The notes: generated by a model not told the origin, from the letters alone. Counted from the stretch's first letter, positions 1-5,904 are shown. The stretch: 10,676 nucleotides of DNA from Treponema sp. (GCA_031257595.1 JAIROH010000056.1:1-10676), one strand, 5' to 3'. Translations and numbers: made by a program.

Positions 1-365
1 AAATCAAGAACCAGTATGTCCGTATCGGAGGAAAGGGCCAGAAGGCGGCGCACCAGGGCGTTACGCTGGAAACTTCTCAGGTTGGCCGCTCCGGGTATTT
101 CCTGATCGCCGGGGATAAAGCGAAGTCCCCTGATGTCGGTTTTGGCGATCACCTGGGAAAATTCCGACTTTGTGTTGTTGAGGAACGTACCTATCCCCTT
201 TGGCGGAGACTGGTAGCCCAGCACCAGGTGGAGGTTTGACGCCCCCAGATCCATATCGGCCAGCACAACCCGTTGGCCGGCCTGGGCAAAGGCGACGGCA
301 AGATTGGCCGCCACCAGGGATTTGCCTACGCCGCCCTTGCCGCTGGCTACCGGAATAATGTGCAT
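1..365 (-). CDS. MinD/ParA-family P-loop ATPase, 3' end beyond the left edge
   Basis: The first 121 codons are visible and read MHIIPVASGKGGVGKSLVAA at the N-terminus. The deviant Walker A motif KGGVGKS lies at about residues 10-16, and a switch-like DMDLGASNLHLVLG segment at about 37-50. This is the signature of the SIMIBI class of MinD/ParA/FlhG ATPases, membrane- or nucleoid-associated switches that position cell structures. A later LVLD at the cut edge fits the Walker B strand. The ATG at 363-365 is supported by AAGGAG (plus positions 373-378) seven bases upstream. The start lies inside the 3' end of the upstream membrane-protein gene (19-nt overlap), so the two are probably co-translated. 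The exact subfamily (MinD, FlhG or orphan ParA) cannot be decided because the C-terminal two thirds are missing. Confidence 0.88.
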   Translation of the reverse strand, partial: MHIIPVASGKGGVGKSLVAANLAVAFAQAGQRVVLADMDLGASNLHLVLGYQSPPKGIGTFLNNTKSEFSQVIAKTDIRGLRFIPGDQEIPGAANLRSFQRNALVRRLLALSSDTDILVLD

Positions 366-832
366 TGTTTTTCTCCTTCCCCGCCCGTTATTTGAACCGG
401 TTGTTCCGCGGCGGTTTTACGCCGGGTAAAATTGAGTAAAGCCGTTCCCGCCGCCGCGGCCATGTCGGCGGCGCCCAGGCAAAAAAACAAAAGTACAGAC
501 GAAGGAAGGCCTTTTAGTTTCAGGAAAGCAAATAAAACCCAGCCCGCAAGAGCCGCCGTGGAAATAATTTTACCGGTTATATAAAGGGGGACAAAAGCCG
601 CCGATTCGCCGGGGCGTATCAACAGGAAAAACGCCATAAGCGGGAACAGGGCGTTGGGAGCTGTGTAAATTATATACGGAAAACGTATGCCGTCCGGCGC
701 TCCCTGAAACATCCCCCCCGGCCCCGAAGGATCGCCGGTAACATCGGCCAGCAGGGCGAGCAAAAAGAAAATGCGCAGGCTGTCGTAGAAAAAAATCCCC
801 AGACGCAGTGTAAGGCTTGAAGCTTTCCTCAT
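347..832 (-). CDS. Small polytopic membrane protein, unknown function
   Basis: I do not recognise a family. The 161-residue product is very hydrophobic, with probable membrane segments near residues 11-31, 58-73, 79-106 and 111-135, and a short polar tail rich in charged residues after residue 136. It lies 51 bp downstream of tatC on the same strand and overlaps the MinD/ParA-like gene by 19 nt, so it may be expressed with either neighbour. The ATG at 830-832 has no Shine-Dalgarno sequence. Instead TATACT ends exactly six bases upstream, suggesting its own promoter and a leaderless transcript. The link to Tat or to the ATPase is positional only. Confidence 0.7.
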   Translation of the reverse strand: MRKASSLTLRLGIFFYDSLRIFFLLALLADVTGDPSGPGGMFQGAPDGIRFPYIIYTAPNALFPLMAFFLLIRPGESAAFVPLYITGKIISTAALAGWVLFAFLKLKGLPSSVLLFFCLGAADMAAAAGTALLNFTRRKTAAEQPVQITGGEGEKQCTLFR

Positions 833-838
833 AACATC

Positions 839-866
839 AGTATACCCTACCTGCGGAAAAATGCAA
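839..866 (-). promoter_or_regulatory. Predicted sigma70-type promoter of the membrane-protein gene
   Basis: On the minus strand TATACT (839-844) is preceded, with 16 bp spacing, by TTGCAT (861-866), which matches the -35 consensus only in its first three bases. The -10 box ends six bases before the ATG at 832, so transcription would begin at or next to the start codon. It lies in the tatC-to-membrane-protein gap. Confidence 0.5.
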
Positions 867-883
867 TTGCGGGCGGATCGCGC

Positions 884-1600
884 TTACTTACGGAACCTTT
901 CCCGGACGTTTCGCTTTTTTTCGACAATTCGGGAAACGATCATCCCCGTTTCAAAGAGGATGACAAGGGGCAGCGCCAGAAGCAGCTGGGAAAGCACGTC
1001 CGGGGGCGTAAGGATCGCCGCCGCGATAAAGATCACAAGTATTATATAGCGGTGGAACCGTAAAAAGAACGCGGGGCCGGCGATTCCGATCCTGGTAAGA
1101 ACGCCCATCGCTACGGGAACTTCAAAAATAAGGCCAAAGGGAAGCACAAACGCGAAAAGAAAATCCACGTATTTTTCTATGGAAATAAAAGGCAGGGCTA
1201 TTCCTTTGCCTGAAACCAGAAAAAAGTTTATCGCCATTTCCACAACGACAAAACAGGCAAACGCCGCGCCCGACAAAAAAAGGAAAAGGCTTACAAAGAA
1301 AAGCGCCGCCGCCGTCCGGCCTTCTCTTGGGTACAGGGCGGGCCTGAGGAAGATCCACAGCTCGGCGATGATAACCGGAGACGCGGCAACCACGGCGGCG
1401 ACAAAAGAAGCTTTTATCCGGATGACGACAGGCTCGTAAAGGGTGATAAATACCGGCTCAATGTTGCGCATACGCAGCGGTTTTTCCAGCAGCTCCATAA
1501 GCTGCCCTGAAAAACCGAAAAACACGACCAAAAAAACCGCGCCCAAAGCGGCGGCGCTTACAAGAAGGCATTTCCGCAGCGCGTGAAGATGATCCGCCAT
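884..1600 (-). CDS. tatC: Twin-arginine translocase subunit TatC
   Basis: TatC is the polytopic inner-membrane receptor that binds twin-arginine signal peptides and, with TatB and TatA, exports folded proteins. The 238-residue product has the family landmarks: the N-terminal HLHALRK helix, ASPVIIAELWIFLRPALYPRE at about 73-93 (equivalent to the E. coli loop ending in the signal-binding glutamate, here E93), FGLIFEVPVA at about 155-164 with the second signal-contact glutamate E160, and LTPPDVLSQLLLALPLVILFE at about 197-217. Six hydrophobic segments are visible. The length is near the usual 240-260. No other start codon exists in frame between tatA and the ATG at 1598-1600. The Shine-Dalgarno sequence is weak, and a hairpin sits just upstream, so translation may be coupled to tatA. 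Confidence 0.96.
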   Translation of the reverse strand: MADHLHALRKCLLVSAAALGAVFLVVFFGFSGQLMELLEKPLRMRNIEPVFITLYEPVVIRIKASFVAAVVAASPVIIAELWIFLRPALYPREGRTAAALFFVSLFLFLSGAAFACFVVVEMAINFFLVSGKGIALPFISIEKYVDFLFAFVLPFGLIFEVPVAMGVLTRIGIAGPAFFLRFHRYIILVIFIAAAILTPPDVLSQLLLALPLVILFETGMIVSRIVEKKRNVRERFRK

Positions 1601-1617
1601 GTCCGCCCTGGGGAGTT

Positions 1618-1634
1618 CCCGGAATTTTTCCGGG
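1618..1634 (-). other. Intercistronic hairpin between tatA and tatC
   Basis: CCCGGAA and TTCCGGG form a perfect 7-bp stem with a 3-nt loop, 17 nt upstream of the tatC start and 12 nt after the tatA stop. There is no U-tract, so it is not an intrinsic terminator. It could influence ribosome access to tatC or tatA/tatC mRNA ratios. Function is inferred from position alone. Confidence 0.45.
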
Positions 1635-1646
1635 CTTTCAGGCGGA

Positions 1647-1850
1647 TTAGGATTTTCCGTCGGACTCTCCGCCCTGCCTTCCGCCGTCCGCGGCTTCGGC
1701 GTCTGTTTTGGCTTTGCCGCCCCTCACCTCGTCCCTGAATTCCCTGATGCTCCGGCCCAGAGTCTTGCCCAGTCCCGTAAGTTTTACCCCGCCGAAAAGC
1801 AAAAAAGCGACCGCAAGTATAATGATAATTTCGGTAATTCCAATCCTCAT
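1647..1850 (-). CDS. tatA: Sec-independent translocase subunit TatA
   Basis: TatA is the small pore-forming or membrane-thinning subunit of the Tat translocase. The 67-residue product has one N-terminal membrane helix with a polar glutamate (E7, in GITEIIIILAVAFLLFGG), the hinge FG at 19-20, then the amphipathic helix KLTGLGKTLGRSIREF and a charged, glycine-rich tail. This matches the TatA/E pattern. The ATG at 1848-1850 overlaps the tatB stop as ATGA and has GAGGAG about eight bases upstream inside tatB, so the two are translationally coupled. It is assigned TatA rather than TatB because the hinge is FG rather than GP and there is no long coiled tail. Confidence 0.94.
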   Translation of the reverse strand: MRIGITEIIIILAVAFLLFGGVKLTGLGKTLGRSIREFRDEVRGGKAKTDAEAADGGRQGGESDGKS

Positions 1851-2095
1851 AGCCGCGTCTCCTCTTTTAATTCAGCCTTTATTTCGTCTACTTCATCCCT
1901 GATTTTCGTTAGTTCGGGTTCCTTTAATTCGTCTTCGTTTATGTCAAGTTCGTCGCTTGCTTCCTTAACCATCCGCCGCGCGGTCATTACAATTTTGCCC
2001 AGACTGCGGGCCGCTTTGGGCAGGCCCGCGGGACCGACCACAACCAGCGCGACGAGGAGTATAACAAGCAGTTCCCCAAATCCTATGCCGAACAC
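1847..2095 (-). CDS. tatB: Sec-independent translocase subunit TatB
   Basis: TatB pairs with TatC in the substrate-receptor complex. The 82-residue product begins (V/M)FGIGFGELLVILLVALVV, with the conserved glutamate at position 8. It has the TatB-type hinge GPAGLPKAARSLG at 21-33 and a highly charged, probably helical tail (about 45-80), typical of TatB although shorter than in enterobacteria. The start is GTG at 2093-2095. An in-frame TAA lies two codons upstream and no other start is available. There is no Shine-Dalgarno sequence, but a TATACT box ends seven bases before the GTG, predicting a leaderless or near-leaderless message. It is the first gene of the tatB-tatA-tatC operon. Confidence 0.93.
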   Translation of the reverse strand: MFGIGFGELLVILLVALVVVGPAGLPKAARSLGKIVMTARRMVKEASDELDINEDELKEPELTKIRDEVDEIKAELKEETRL

Positions 2096-2102
2096 GGTTT
2101 AA

Positions 2103-2130
2103 AGTATAACGTATTGACCGTCTTTGTGAA
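2103..2130 (-). promoter_or_regulatory. Promoter of the tatBAC operon
   Basis: On the minus strand TTCACA (2125-2130) and TATACT (2103-2108) are separated by 16 bp. Each matches the sigma70 consensus at five of six positions. The -10 ends seven bases from the GTG start of tatB. The sequence interleaves with the opposing promoter of the DUF362 gene. Confidence 0.7.
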
Positions 2131-2141
2131 AAGCTTATACT
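2114..2141 (+). promoter_or_regulatory. Promoter of the DUF362 lipoprotein gene
   Basis: TTGACC (2114-2119) and TATACT (2136-2141) are 16 bp apart, and each matches the consensus at five of six positions. The expected start point is around 2148-2149, i.e. at the first ATG (2149). The -35 of this promoter lies between the -10 and -35 of the tat promoter, so the two RNA polymerase sites should exclude one another. Confidence 0.7.
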
Positions 2142-2154
2142 TTTAGGGATGATA

Positions 2155-3240
2155 ATGAAAAAACCGAAAAAACCGTCCTGTGAAAATTTTCAGGAAAACA
2201 TAACCGATGACGGAATTATCCGCAATGACGGAATTACCCGCCGGGAGTTTATCAAAAAAGCCGCCGCGGGCGCGGCGGGGCTTGCCGCCCTTTCGCTTTT
2301 GGGCTGTACTTCCGGGAGGGAAACCCCGGCCCAGGCGGCCCGGCTTGAGGAAAATACGGCGGTTAACACCGCGGTCCCGGCCGGAGCATCCAGGGTATAC
2401 ATGACCAGGGACATCAGCGCCCGCGGGCTGCTTGCCGCCTACAGGAGCCTGGCTGTCGCGGCCGCCGGAAAGGTCGTGATAAAGCTCCACATGGGCGAGC
2501 GCGGCAACACCAATTACCTTAACCCTGCCCTGCTCCGGGATCTGGTAAACGAAACCGGGGGAACCTTCGCGGACAGCAATACCTACTACGGCGGGGCCCG
2601 GGGCAACACGGCGGGACACCTTGCCGTAGCCAAAGAACACGGCTTTACCTACGCGTCCGTGGACATACTCGACGCCGACGGGGACAAGACCCTCCCGGTA
2701 CGGGGCGGCAGGCAGCTTAAAGAAGCGATTGTCGGCGCCCATATCACAAACTACGACTGGATCATTTCCGTCGCCCATTTCAAGGGCCATTCGATGGCGG
2801 GTTTCGGCGGCACGTTCAAGAACATGGCCGTAGGCATCGCGAGCCCGGCCGGAAAAGGCGCCATTCACCGGGCCGGGGAAGGGGCCGGTGGGTTTTCCTC
2901 AAGCGGCGAGCCGTTTTTTGAAAAGATCGTTGAATACAACAAAGCGGTGCTGGACGCGATGAACGGAAAGATCCTTTTCATCAACGTACTGAACAACCTT
3001 TCGATAAGCTGCGACTGCGACGGCAGGGCGCCCAAGGCGGAACTTCCCGACATCGGCATCCTTTCTTCCGTCGATCCGGTGGCGCTGGAAAAGGCCAGCC
3101 TTGACCAAATCTACGCCCAGCCGGCAAATCTCCGCAAAAGCCTTGTGGACCGCATCGAAAGCCGCGGCGGCGCCTATCAGATAAGCTATGCCGAGCAAAT
3201 GGGCCTGGGCAGCAGCAGCTACGAGTTGGTCAATATCTGA
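2155..3240 (+). CDS. DUF362-family protein with Tat lipoprotein signal
   Basis: The N-terminus carries a twin-arginine motif (TRREFIKK, about residues 28-35 from the ATG at 2155), a hydrophobic alanine/leucine/glycine stretch and a lipobox-like SLLGC with the cysteine at about 51. The product is therefore probably Tat-exported and lipid-anchored outside the inner membrane. The rest matches DUF362: KVVIKLHMGERG at about 106, FADSNTYYGG at about 138, the diagnostic ISVAHFKGHSMAGFGGTFKN at about 204-223, then SISCDCDG (about 283-290) and PDIGILSSVDPVALEKASLD (298-317). Many DUF362 relatives are linked to iron-sulfur chemistry; the CxC here is compatible with metal binding, but that is inference. 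ATG 2155 has AGGGA five bases upstream. ATG 2149 is an alternative and coincides with the predicted transcription start. It is divergent from tatBAC, which would export it. Confidence 0.88.
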   Translation: MKKPKKPSCENFQENITDDGIIRNDGITRREFIKKAAAGAAGLAALSLLGCTSGRETPAQAARLEENTAVNTAVPAGASRVYMTRDISARGLLAAYRSLAVAAAGKVVIKLHMGERGNTNYLNPALLRDLVNETGGTFADSNTYYGGARGNTAGHLAVAKEHGFTYASVDILDADGDKTLPVRGGRQLKEAIVGAHITNYDWIISVAHFKGHSMAGFGGTFKNMAVGIASPAGKGAIHRAGEGAGGFSSSGEPFFEKIVEYNKAVLDAMNGKILFINVLNNLSISCDCDGRAPKAELPDIGILSSVDPVALEKASLDQIYAQPANLRKSLVDRIESRGGAYQISYAEQMGLGSSSYELVNI

Positions 3241-3258
3241 ACATGTAACGATTTTTCT

Positions 3259-3594
3259 TTATATCTTTTTTTCTATTATCAAATTTACCAATAATTCTTC
3301 CATGTTTCTTCGGGTATCAATTATTTGTTGTATTGAGACTGTTTTATTATCATTAATTATTTTATAATAAACTCTCCATGGATTTATATGTAATTCATAA
3401 ATACCATCTATACTAATATTCAGTAATTCTTGTGATTTTCGGGTCTTCACTCGTTCCGATTTTAATAATTCAATCTCGCCAATTACTTTTTCATATATTT
3501 TATTTGAATTTATTGGACCTGAGTTTTTAGTTATATATTCCAATATTTCATTAAATGCGTTCTCTCCATGTTTAGTCCAAATTATTTCCCTCAT
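3259..3594 (-). CDS. RelE/ParE-superfamily toxin
   Basis: The 111-residue product has the RelE/ParE fold pattern: IIWTKHGENAFNEILEYITKNS at the start (helix-rich N-terminal half), a central basic segment (KSERVKTRKSQEL), and the beta-strand core YELHINPWRVYYKIINDNKTVSIQQIIDTRR at about 66-96. Members poison either the ribosome (RelE) or DNA gyrase (ParE); the sequence alone does not say which. Its ATG overlaps the last four bases of the upstream antitoxin gene (ATGA), the normal antitoxin-first, translationally coupled arrangement. Base composition is much more AT-rich than the flanking tat/DUF362 genes, suggesting acquisition by transfer. It ends 18 bp from the convergent DUF362 stop, with no clear terminator hairpin between. 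Confidence 0.85.
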   Translation of the reverse strand: MREIIWTKHGENAFNEILEYITKNSGPINSNKIYEKVIGEIELLKSERVKTRKSQELLNISIDGIYELHINPWRVYYKIINDNKTVSIQQIIDTRRNMEELLVNLIIEKKI

Positions 3595-3872
3595 TTTATT
3601 TTCCCTATTGTTTTTTCAAACCGTTTTTTTGCCTCCTCATGTGTTACTGTATTACCGTTTTTTAAATCCATCTCACTAAAACTTAACAATTTGGCCAGAT
3701 TTATGGCATTTAAGGTTTTTTGATAACTTTCTATGTCAATAATGACCGCCTTTGCTTCTCCATTTTGGGTTATTATTATTGGGGATCTGGTTTCACCGAC
3801 ATTTCTGATGACTTCAGTTGTATGGGCTTTTACATAAGAAATTGGTTTTACATTCTTTACTAAATCAATCAT
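3591..3872 (-). CDS. Phd/YefM-family antitoxin
   Basis: The 93-residue product matches the Phd/YefM type II antitoxins. The N-terminal DNA-binding half contains VKPISYVKAHTTEVIRNVGETRSPIIITQNGEAKAVIIDIESYQ (about 8-51), where 'PIIITQNGEAKAVIID' is the family hallmark. The C-terminal charged tail (about 66-93) would wrap the toxin. It neutralises the ParE/RelE-like product of the next gene and probably represses the operon. The ATG at 3870-3872 has AGGAG (plus 3879-3883) six bases upstream and a good promoter beyond. Confidence 0.88.
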   Translation of the reverse strand: MIDLVKNVKPISYVKAHTTEVIRNVGETRSPIIITQNGEAKAVIIDIESYQKTLNAINLAKLLSFSEMDLKNGNTVTHEEAKKRFEKTIGKIK

Positions 3873-3890
3873 GTTCTGCTCCTGATGTTA

Positions 3891-3919
3891 AATATAATAC
3901 ATAATTCTGATTAAGTCAA
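3891..3919 (-). promoter_or_regulatory. Promoter of the Phd/ParE-type operon
   Basis: Minus-strand TTGACT (3914-3919), 17 bp spacer, TATATT (3891-3896): five of six matches in each box. Unlike several promoters in this window it leaves a leader of roughly 12 nt that contains the AGGAG ribosome binding site. Confidence 0.72.
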
Positions 3920-3969
3920 TACTTTATACGATATTTTGTACCATATTTAGAGAATGATTATAATAACGA

Positions 3970-4105
3970 GCCGGTTTCAAAATTAATTAACTGTGCGCAA
4001 AAGCGCACTTTTGAAACTGGCTTTTGTACTTTTTAGAGGCCCTCCGGGCCTTACAAAAGTACTTTTTTATTGGTAGTGATTTCAAAATTTCAATTTTGAA
4101 ATCAC
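3970..4105. repeat. Cluster of three consecutive hairpins (palindromic intergenic element)
   Basis: Hairpin 1 (3970-4021) has outer arms gccggtttcaaaa and ttttgaaactggc (one G-T pair) around an inner gtgcgc-aaaa-gcgcac stem. Hairpin 2 (4021-4059) has outer arms cttttgt/acaaaag around aggccc-tcc-gggcct. Hairpin 3 (4076-4105) is a perfect 14-bp inverted repeat, gtgatttcaaaatt/aattttgaaatcac, with a 2-nt centre. Hairpins 1 and 3 share the arm core tttcaaaatt, so they look related. The block has no open reading frame and sits in the 390-bp gap between the antitoxin promoter and the outer-membrane gene. It could be a MITE-like remnant, a structured RNA or a set of transcription barriers. Confidence 0.7.
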
Positions 4106-4142
4106 CTCAACCACAAAGTAAAAAAAGTCGAAAAAGTTCCGG

Positions 4143-4229
4143 TAACTTCGCAACGATTGGAAAGTAAACGCCGATGCCCTGGTCGGGGAAGACGAAACCT
4201 TGACAAAACACAGGAACCTGTCATACTAA
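4143..4229 (+). pseudogene. Possible 3' relic of a lost gene
   Basis: Immediately before the outer-membrane gene, a 27-codon stretch closed by TAA at 4227-4229 reads LRNDWKVNADALVGEDETLT and continues KHRNLSY. It has a clearly higher GC content than the AT-rich DNA to its left, gene-like codons and no start codon, and an in-frame stop lies directly upstream. It could be the C-terminal tail of a gene truncated by rearrangement at the hairpin cluster. It could equally be a chance open stretch: the promoter of the next gene overlaps it. Confidence 0.22.
4200..4227 (+). promoter_or_regulatory. Promoter with internal palindrome upstream of the outer-membrane gene
   Basis: A consensus -35 TTGACA (4200-4205) is followed 16 bp later by a weak -10 CATACT (4222-4227). 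The spacer holds an imperfect palindrome, ACAGG-AA-CCTGT (4210-4221). A regulator binding there would block RNA polymerase, so this is a candidate operator. The strong -35, poor -10 and spacer palindrome together suggest a regulated promoter. Confidence 0.45.
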
Positions 4230-4263
4230 AAATATACACAGATTTTTATGTATGGAGGATTTT

Positions 4264-5334
4264 ATGAAAAAGTTACTACTTTTTACGTTGATTCTGATAC
4301 TTGCCGCAGGCGCCGTTTTTGGCGACGACGCGAAAACAATGCCCAAGATGGTCGGCCGCCTCTGGCTTGCCCCGACGTTCGCGTTTGCCCCCGGCGGGTA
4401 TGACACAGACGGGGACTATGACAGCTACGGCAGCGGTGAAGGTTCCCTTAAAATGTTCAACCTGGGCTTTGCCCTGGAATACGGGATAATCGACTGGATT
4501 ACCGCGGCGATCCAGTGGGCCCCCGGCGTAACCGTCTGGTCCGAGATGGATAACGCCCAATTGAAAGCTGGCGGAAGTTCGGTCAATGCAAATGGCGTCG
4601 CCGACCTGTTTGTCGGCGCCAAGGTACAGATTGCCGGCGAAAACGCCCCGCTAAAAACCGACAGGCTCCGTTTTGCGATAGGCCCCGGCGTCAAGATTCC
4701 GCTGCCCGGTCAGGATTTTAAGGACCAGCTAACAAACTCCGCGACCGGCGATGATGTAACCGCCGGTAATGTGGATAATCATGTATTTGGCGCGGGAGCC
4801 AGGGTATACTTCGACTATATCTTTAACGAACATTTCTTTATCAACGTTTACAACGAAACGATTTTTTACCCTGTTAAACAGGATATTAAAAACGTAGGCA
4901 TTAAAGAATATGGAGCATTGGTTACGCTAAAACAGGGAGGTTTTATTCCAGTAAATGCGGATGCAGATGTTGACTACGGTTACGATCTTACGTTTGAGGT
5001 TGAGCCGGTATACAGTACCCCGCTGGGGGACAGCGGCGTTACCCTGACCGCTGGCCTTCCGATCAACTACAAATTTACCCCGGGCCACAGCTATTCGGTT
5101 TCAAATGACAACGGCACCAATACGCTTGCAACTACCCTGAAAGGTTTAGATGAGGCTGACCCCACGCACATGCTCAAGGTCAAGCCCAATGTCAGCTTCT
5201 TCTTTACCAAGTGGTTCCTGCCCACGGACATCGGCATTACCTACGGCCTTCCCGTTTGGGGTAAAAACAGCGCGGCCCGCCACGAAATTACGTTAAAGGT
5301 CAAGCTGTACTTTGCCCTTCCCGGCGCGCGGTAA
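4264..5334 (+). CDS. Predicted outer-membrane beta-barrel protein
   Basis: The 356-residue product starts MKKLLLFTLILILAAGAVFG, a typical Sec signal peptide with likely cleavage before DDAKT. The mature part alternates polar and aromatic/hydrophobic residues in many short strands (for example GRLWLAPTFAFAPGG, LGFALEYGIIDWITAAIQWAPG, FAIGPGVKIPLPG, HVFGAGARVYFDYIFNEHFFINVYNE, LTAGLPINYKFTPGHSYSV and FFFTKWFLPTDIGITYGLPVW), with acidic glycine-rich loops. This is the look of a transporter-like outer-membrane barrel. The last residues (KLYFALPGAR) do not end in the usual C-terminal phenylalanine. The ATG at 4264 has GGAGG (4254-4258) five bases upstream and is preferred over the ATG at 4252, which overlaps that site. 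The gene is monocistronic, ending in a terminator. I recognise the class but not a specific family or substrate. Confidence 0.75.
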   Translation: MKKLLLFTLILILAAGAVFGDDAKTMPKMVGRLWLAPTFAFAPGGYDTDGDYDSYGSGEGSLKMFNLGFALEYGIIDWITAAIQWAPGVTVWSEMDNAQLKAGGSSVNANGVADLFVGAKVQIAGENAPLKTDRLRFAIGPGVKIPLPGQDFKDQLTNSATGDDVTAGNVDNHVFGAGARVYFDYIFNEHFFINVYNETIFYPVKQDIKNVGIKEYGALVTLKQGGFIPVNADADVDYGYDLTFEVEPVYSTPLGDSGVTLTAGLPINYKFTPGHSYSVSNDNGTNTLATTLKGLDEADPTHMLKVKPNVSFFFTKWFLPTDIGITYGLPVWGKNSAARHEITLKVKLYFALPGAR

Positions 5335-5350
5335 AGTTCACCGCAAGTAA

Positions 5351-5384
5351 CGCAAAAAACCGGCCGGAAGGCCGGTTTTTTGCG
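5351..5384 (+). terminator. Intrinsic terminator of the outer-membrane gene
   Basis: A perfect 15-bp inverted repeat, cgcaaaaaaccggcc / ggccggttttttgcg, with a GGAA loop lies 16 nt after the stop codon. The GC-rich stem is followed by six Ts, and the symmetric A tract means it should also terminate transcripts arriving from the right on the minus strand. Confidence 0.93.
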
Positions 5385-5701
5385 TTTAGGGGCCTTGTTG
5401 CATAAAGTTTTGGCTAAATGAACCTCCCACCGCAGAGGGCTAAACTTGACCTACAATTTTAGGGATGATTACATATCCACAAAGATTAAAAACCACGAAG
5501 GCGAAAAAGGCAAAGAAGTATTAAAGTAATCGCTTGAAAGAGAGGAAACTGCCCAAAAAAGAGCTATAATGGTACCGAAAACCTATATCCTTTTTCTCCT
5601 TCTGCGCCTTTGTGGTTAGATTTTCTGATATGGTGTTTGGCATATTTCTGTGGGTCAAGAATAGCGCAGAGGGGCGGGGTCTCGGGTATTCCATGACGAA
5701 A
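5385..5701. other. Gene-free interval with degenerate CCACAAAG-type repeats
   Basis: No convincing gene is seen. The stretch carries two facing copies of a degenerate repeat: aaccacgaaggcgaaaaagg (about 5490-5509) and, in inverse orientation, aaccacaaaggcgcagaagg (minus strand, about 5598-5617). They form arms of a loose 80-nt inverted repeat. A third short match (aaccacaaag, 4109-4118) lies on the other side of the outer-membrane gene. A TTTTAGGGATGAT string here also occurs at the start of the DUF362 gene. The only open frames are repeat-derived. Confidence 0.5.
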
Positions 5702-5842
5702 CTATACGGCTTTTTCCATTGCTTCCCGCAGTATTGCATTCATACGGGTCTGATAGCCTTTACCGGAGCTTTGAAGCCATTCAATTACATCGGCGTCAAG
5801 ACGGACGTTTACTGTCTTTTTTATGGGTTTATAGTTTGCCAT
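5702..5842 (-). CDS. Orphan BrnA/DUF4415-type antitoxin-like protein
   Basis: The 46-residue product reads KPIKKTVNVRLDADVIEWLQ followed by SSGKGYQTRMNAILREAMEK. The RLDADV...W...GKGYQTRMNAILR pattern is the ribbon-helix-helix core of BrnA-like (DUF4415) antitoxins, which bind DNA as dimers and neutralise BrnT RNases. A brnT toxin normally lies directly upstream, but here the upstream gene is the HTH antitoxin of a different pair, so this copy has no visible partner. Start: ATG at 5840-5842 with a weak GGA in front. A GTG at 5885-5887 would add 15 residues (MDEQLNQLKPSHYRN) and begin inside the repeated 13-bp element. Confidence 0.72.
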   Translation of the reverse strand: MANYKPIKKTVNVRLDADVIEWLQSSGKGYQTRMNAILREAMEKAV

Positions 5843-5886
5843 GTTCCGGTAGTGAGAGGGTTTTAACTGGTTAAGCTGTTCATCCA

Positions 5887-5899
5887 CCGGTCAAGGCGG
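5887..5899. repeat. Module-boundary repeat, copy A
   Basis: CCGGTCAAGGCGG lies between the HTH antitoxin stop and the BrnA-like gene. It is the most divergent copy in its flanks (short CC/GG arms only) and shares GGCGGCCTTA with a site at 8447. Confidence 0.75.
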
Positions 5900-5904
5900 C
5901 CTTA

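Noticed and set aside
2143..2868. 241-codon open frame on the minus strand
   Set aside because: Antisense to the DUF362 gene, which has a signal peptide, family motifs and ribosome binding site; this is a GC-rich shadow frame.
3241..3258. Terminator between the convergent DUF362 and ParE-like genes
   Set aside because: T-rich sequence is present but no stable stem can be drawn in the 18-bp gap.
5521..5739. 72-codon minus-strand frame
   Set aside because: It runs through the degenerate CCACAAAG repeat and overlaps the end of the BrnA-like gene in another frame; no start signals.
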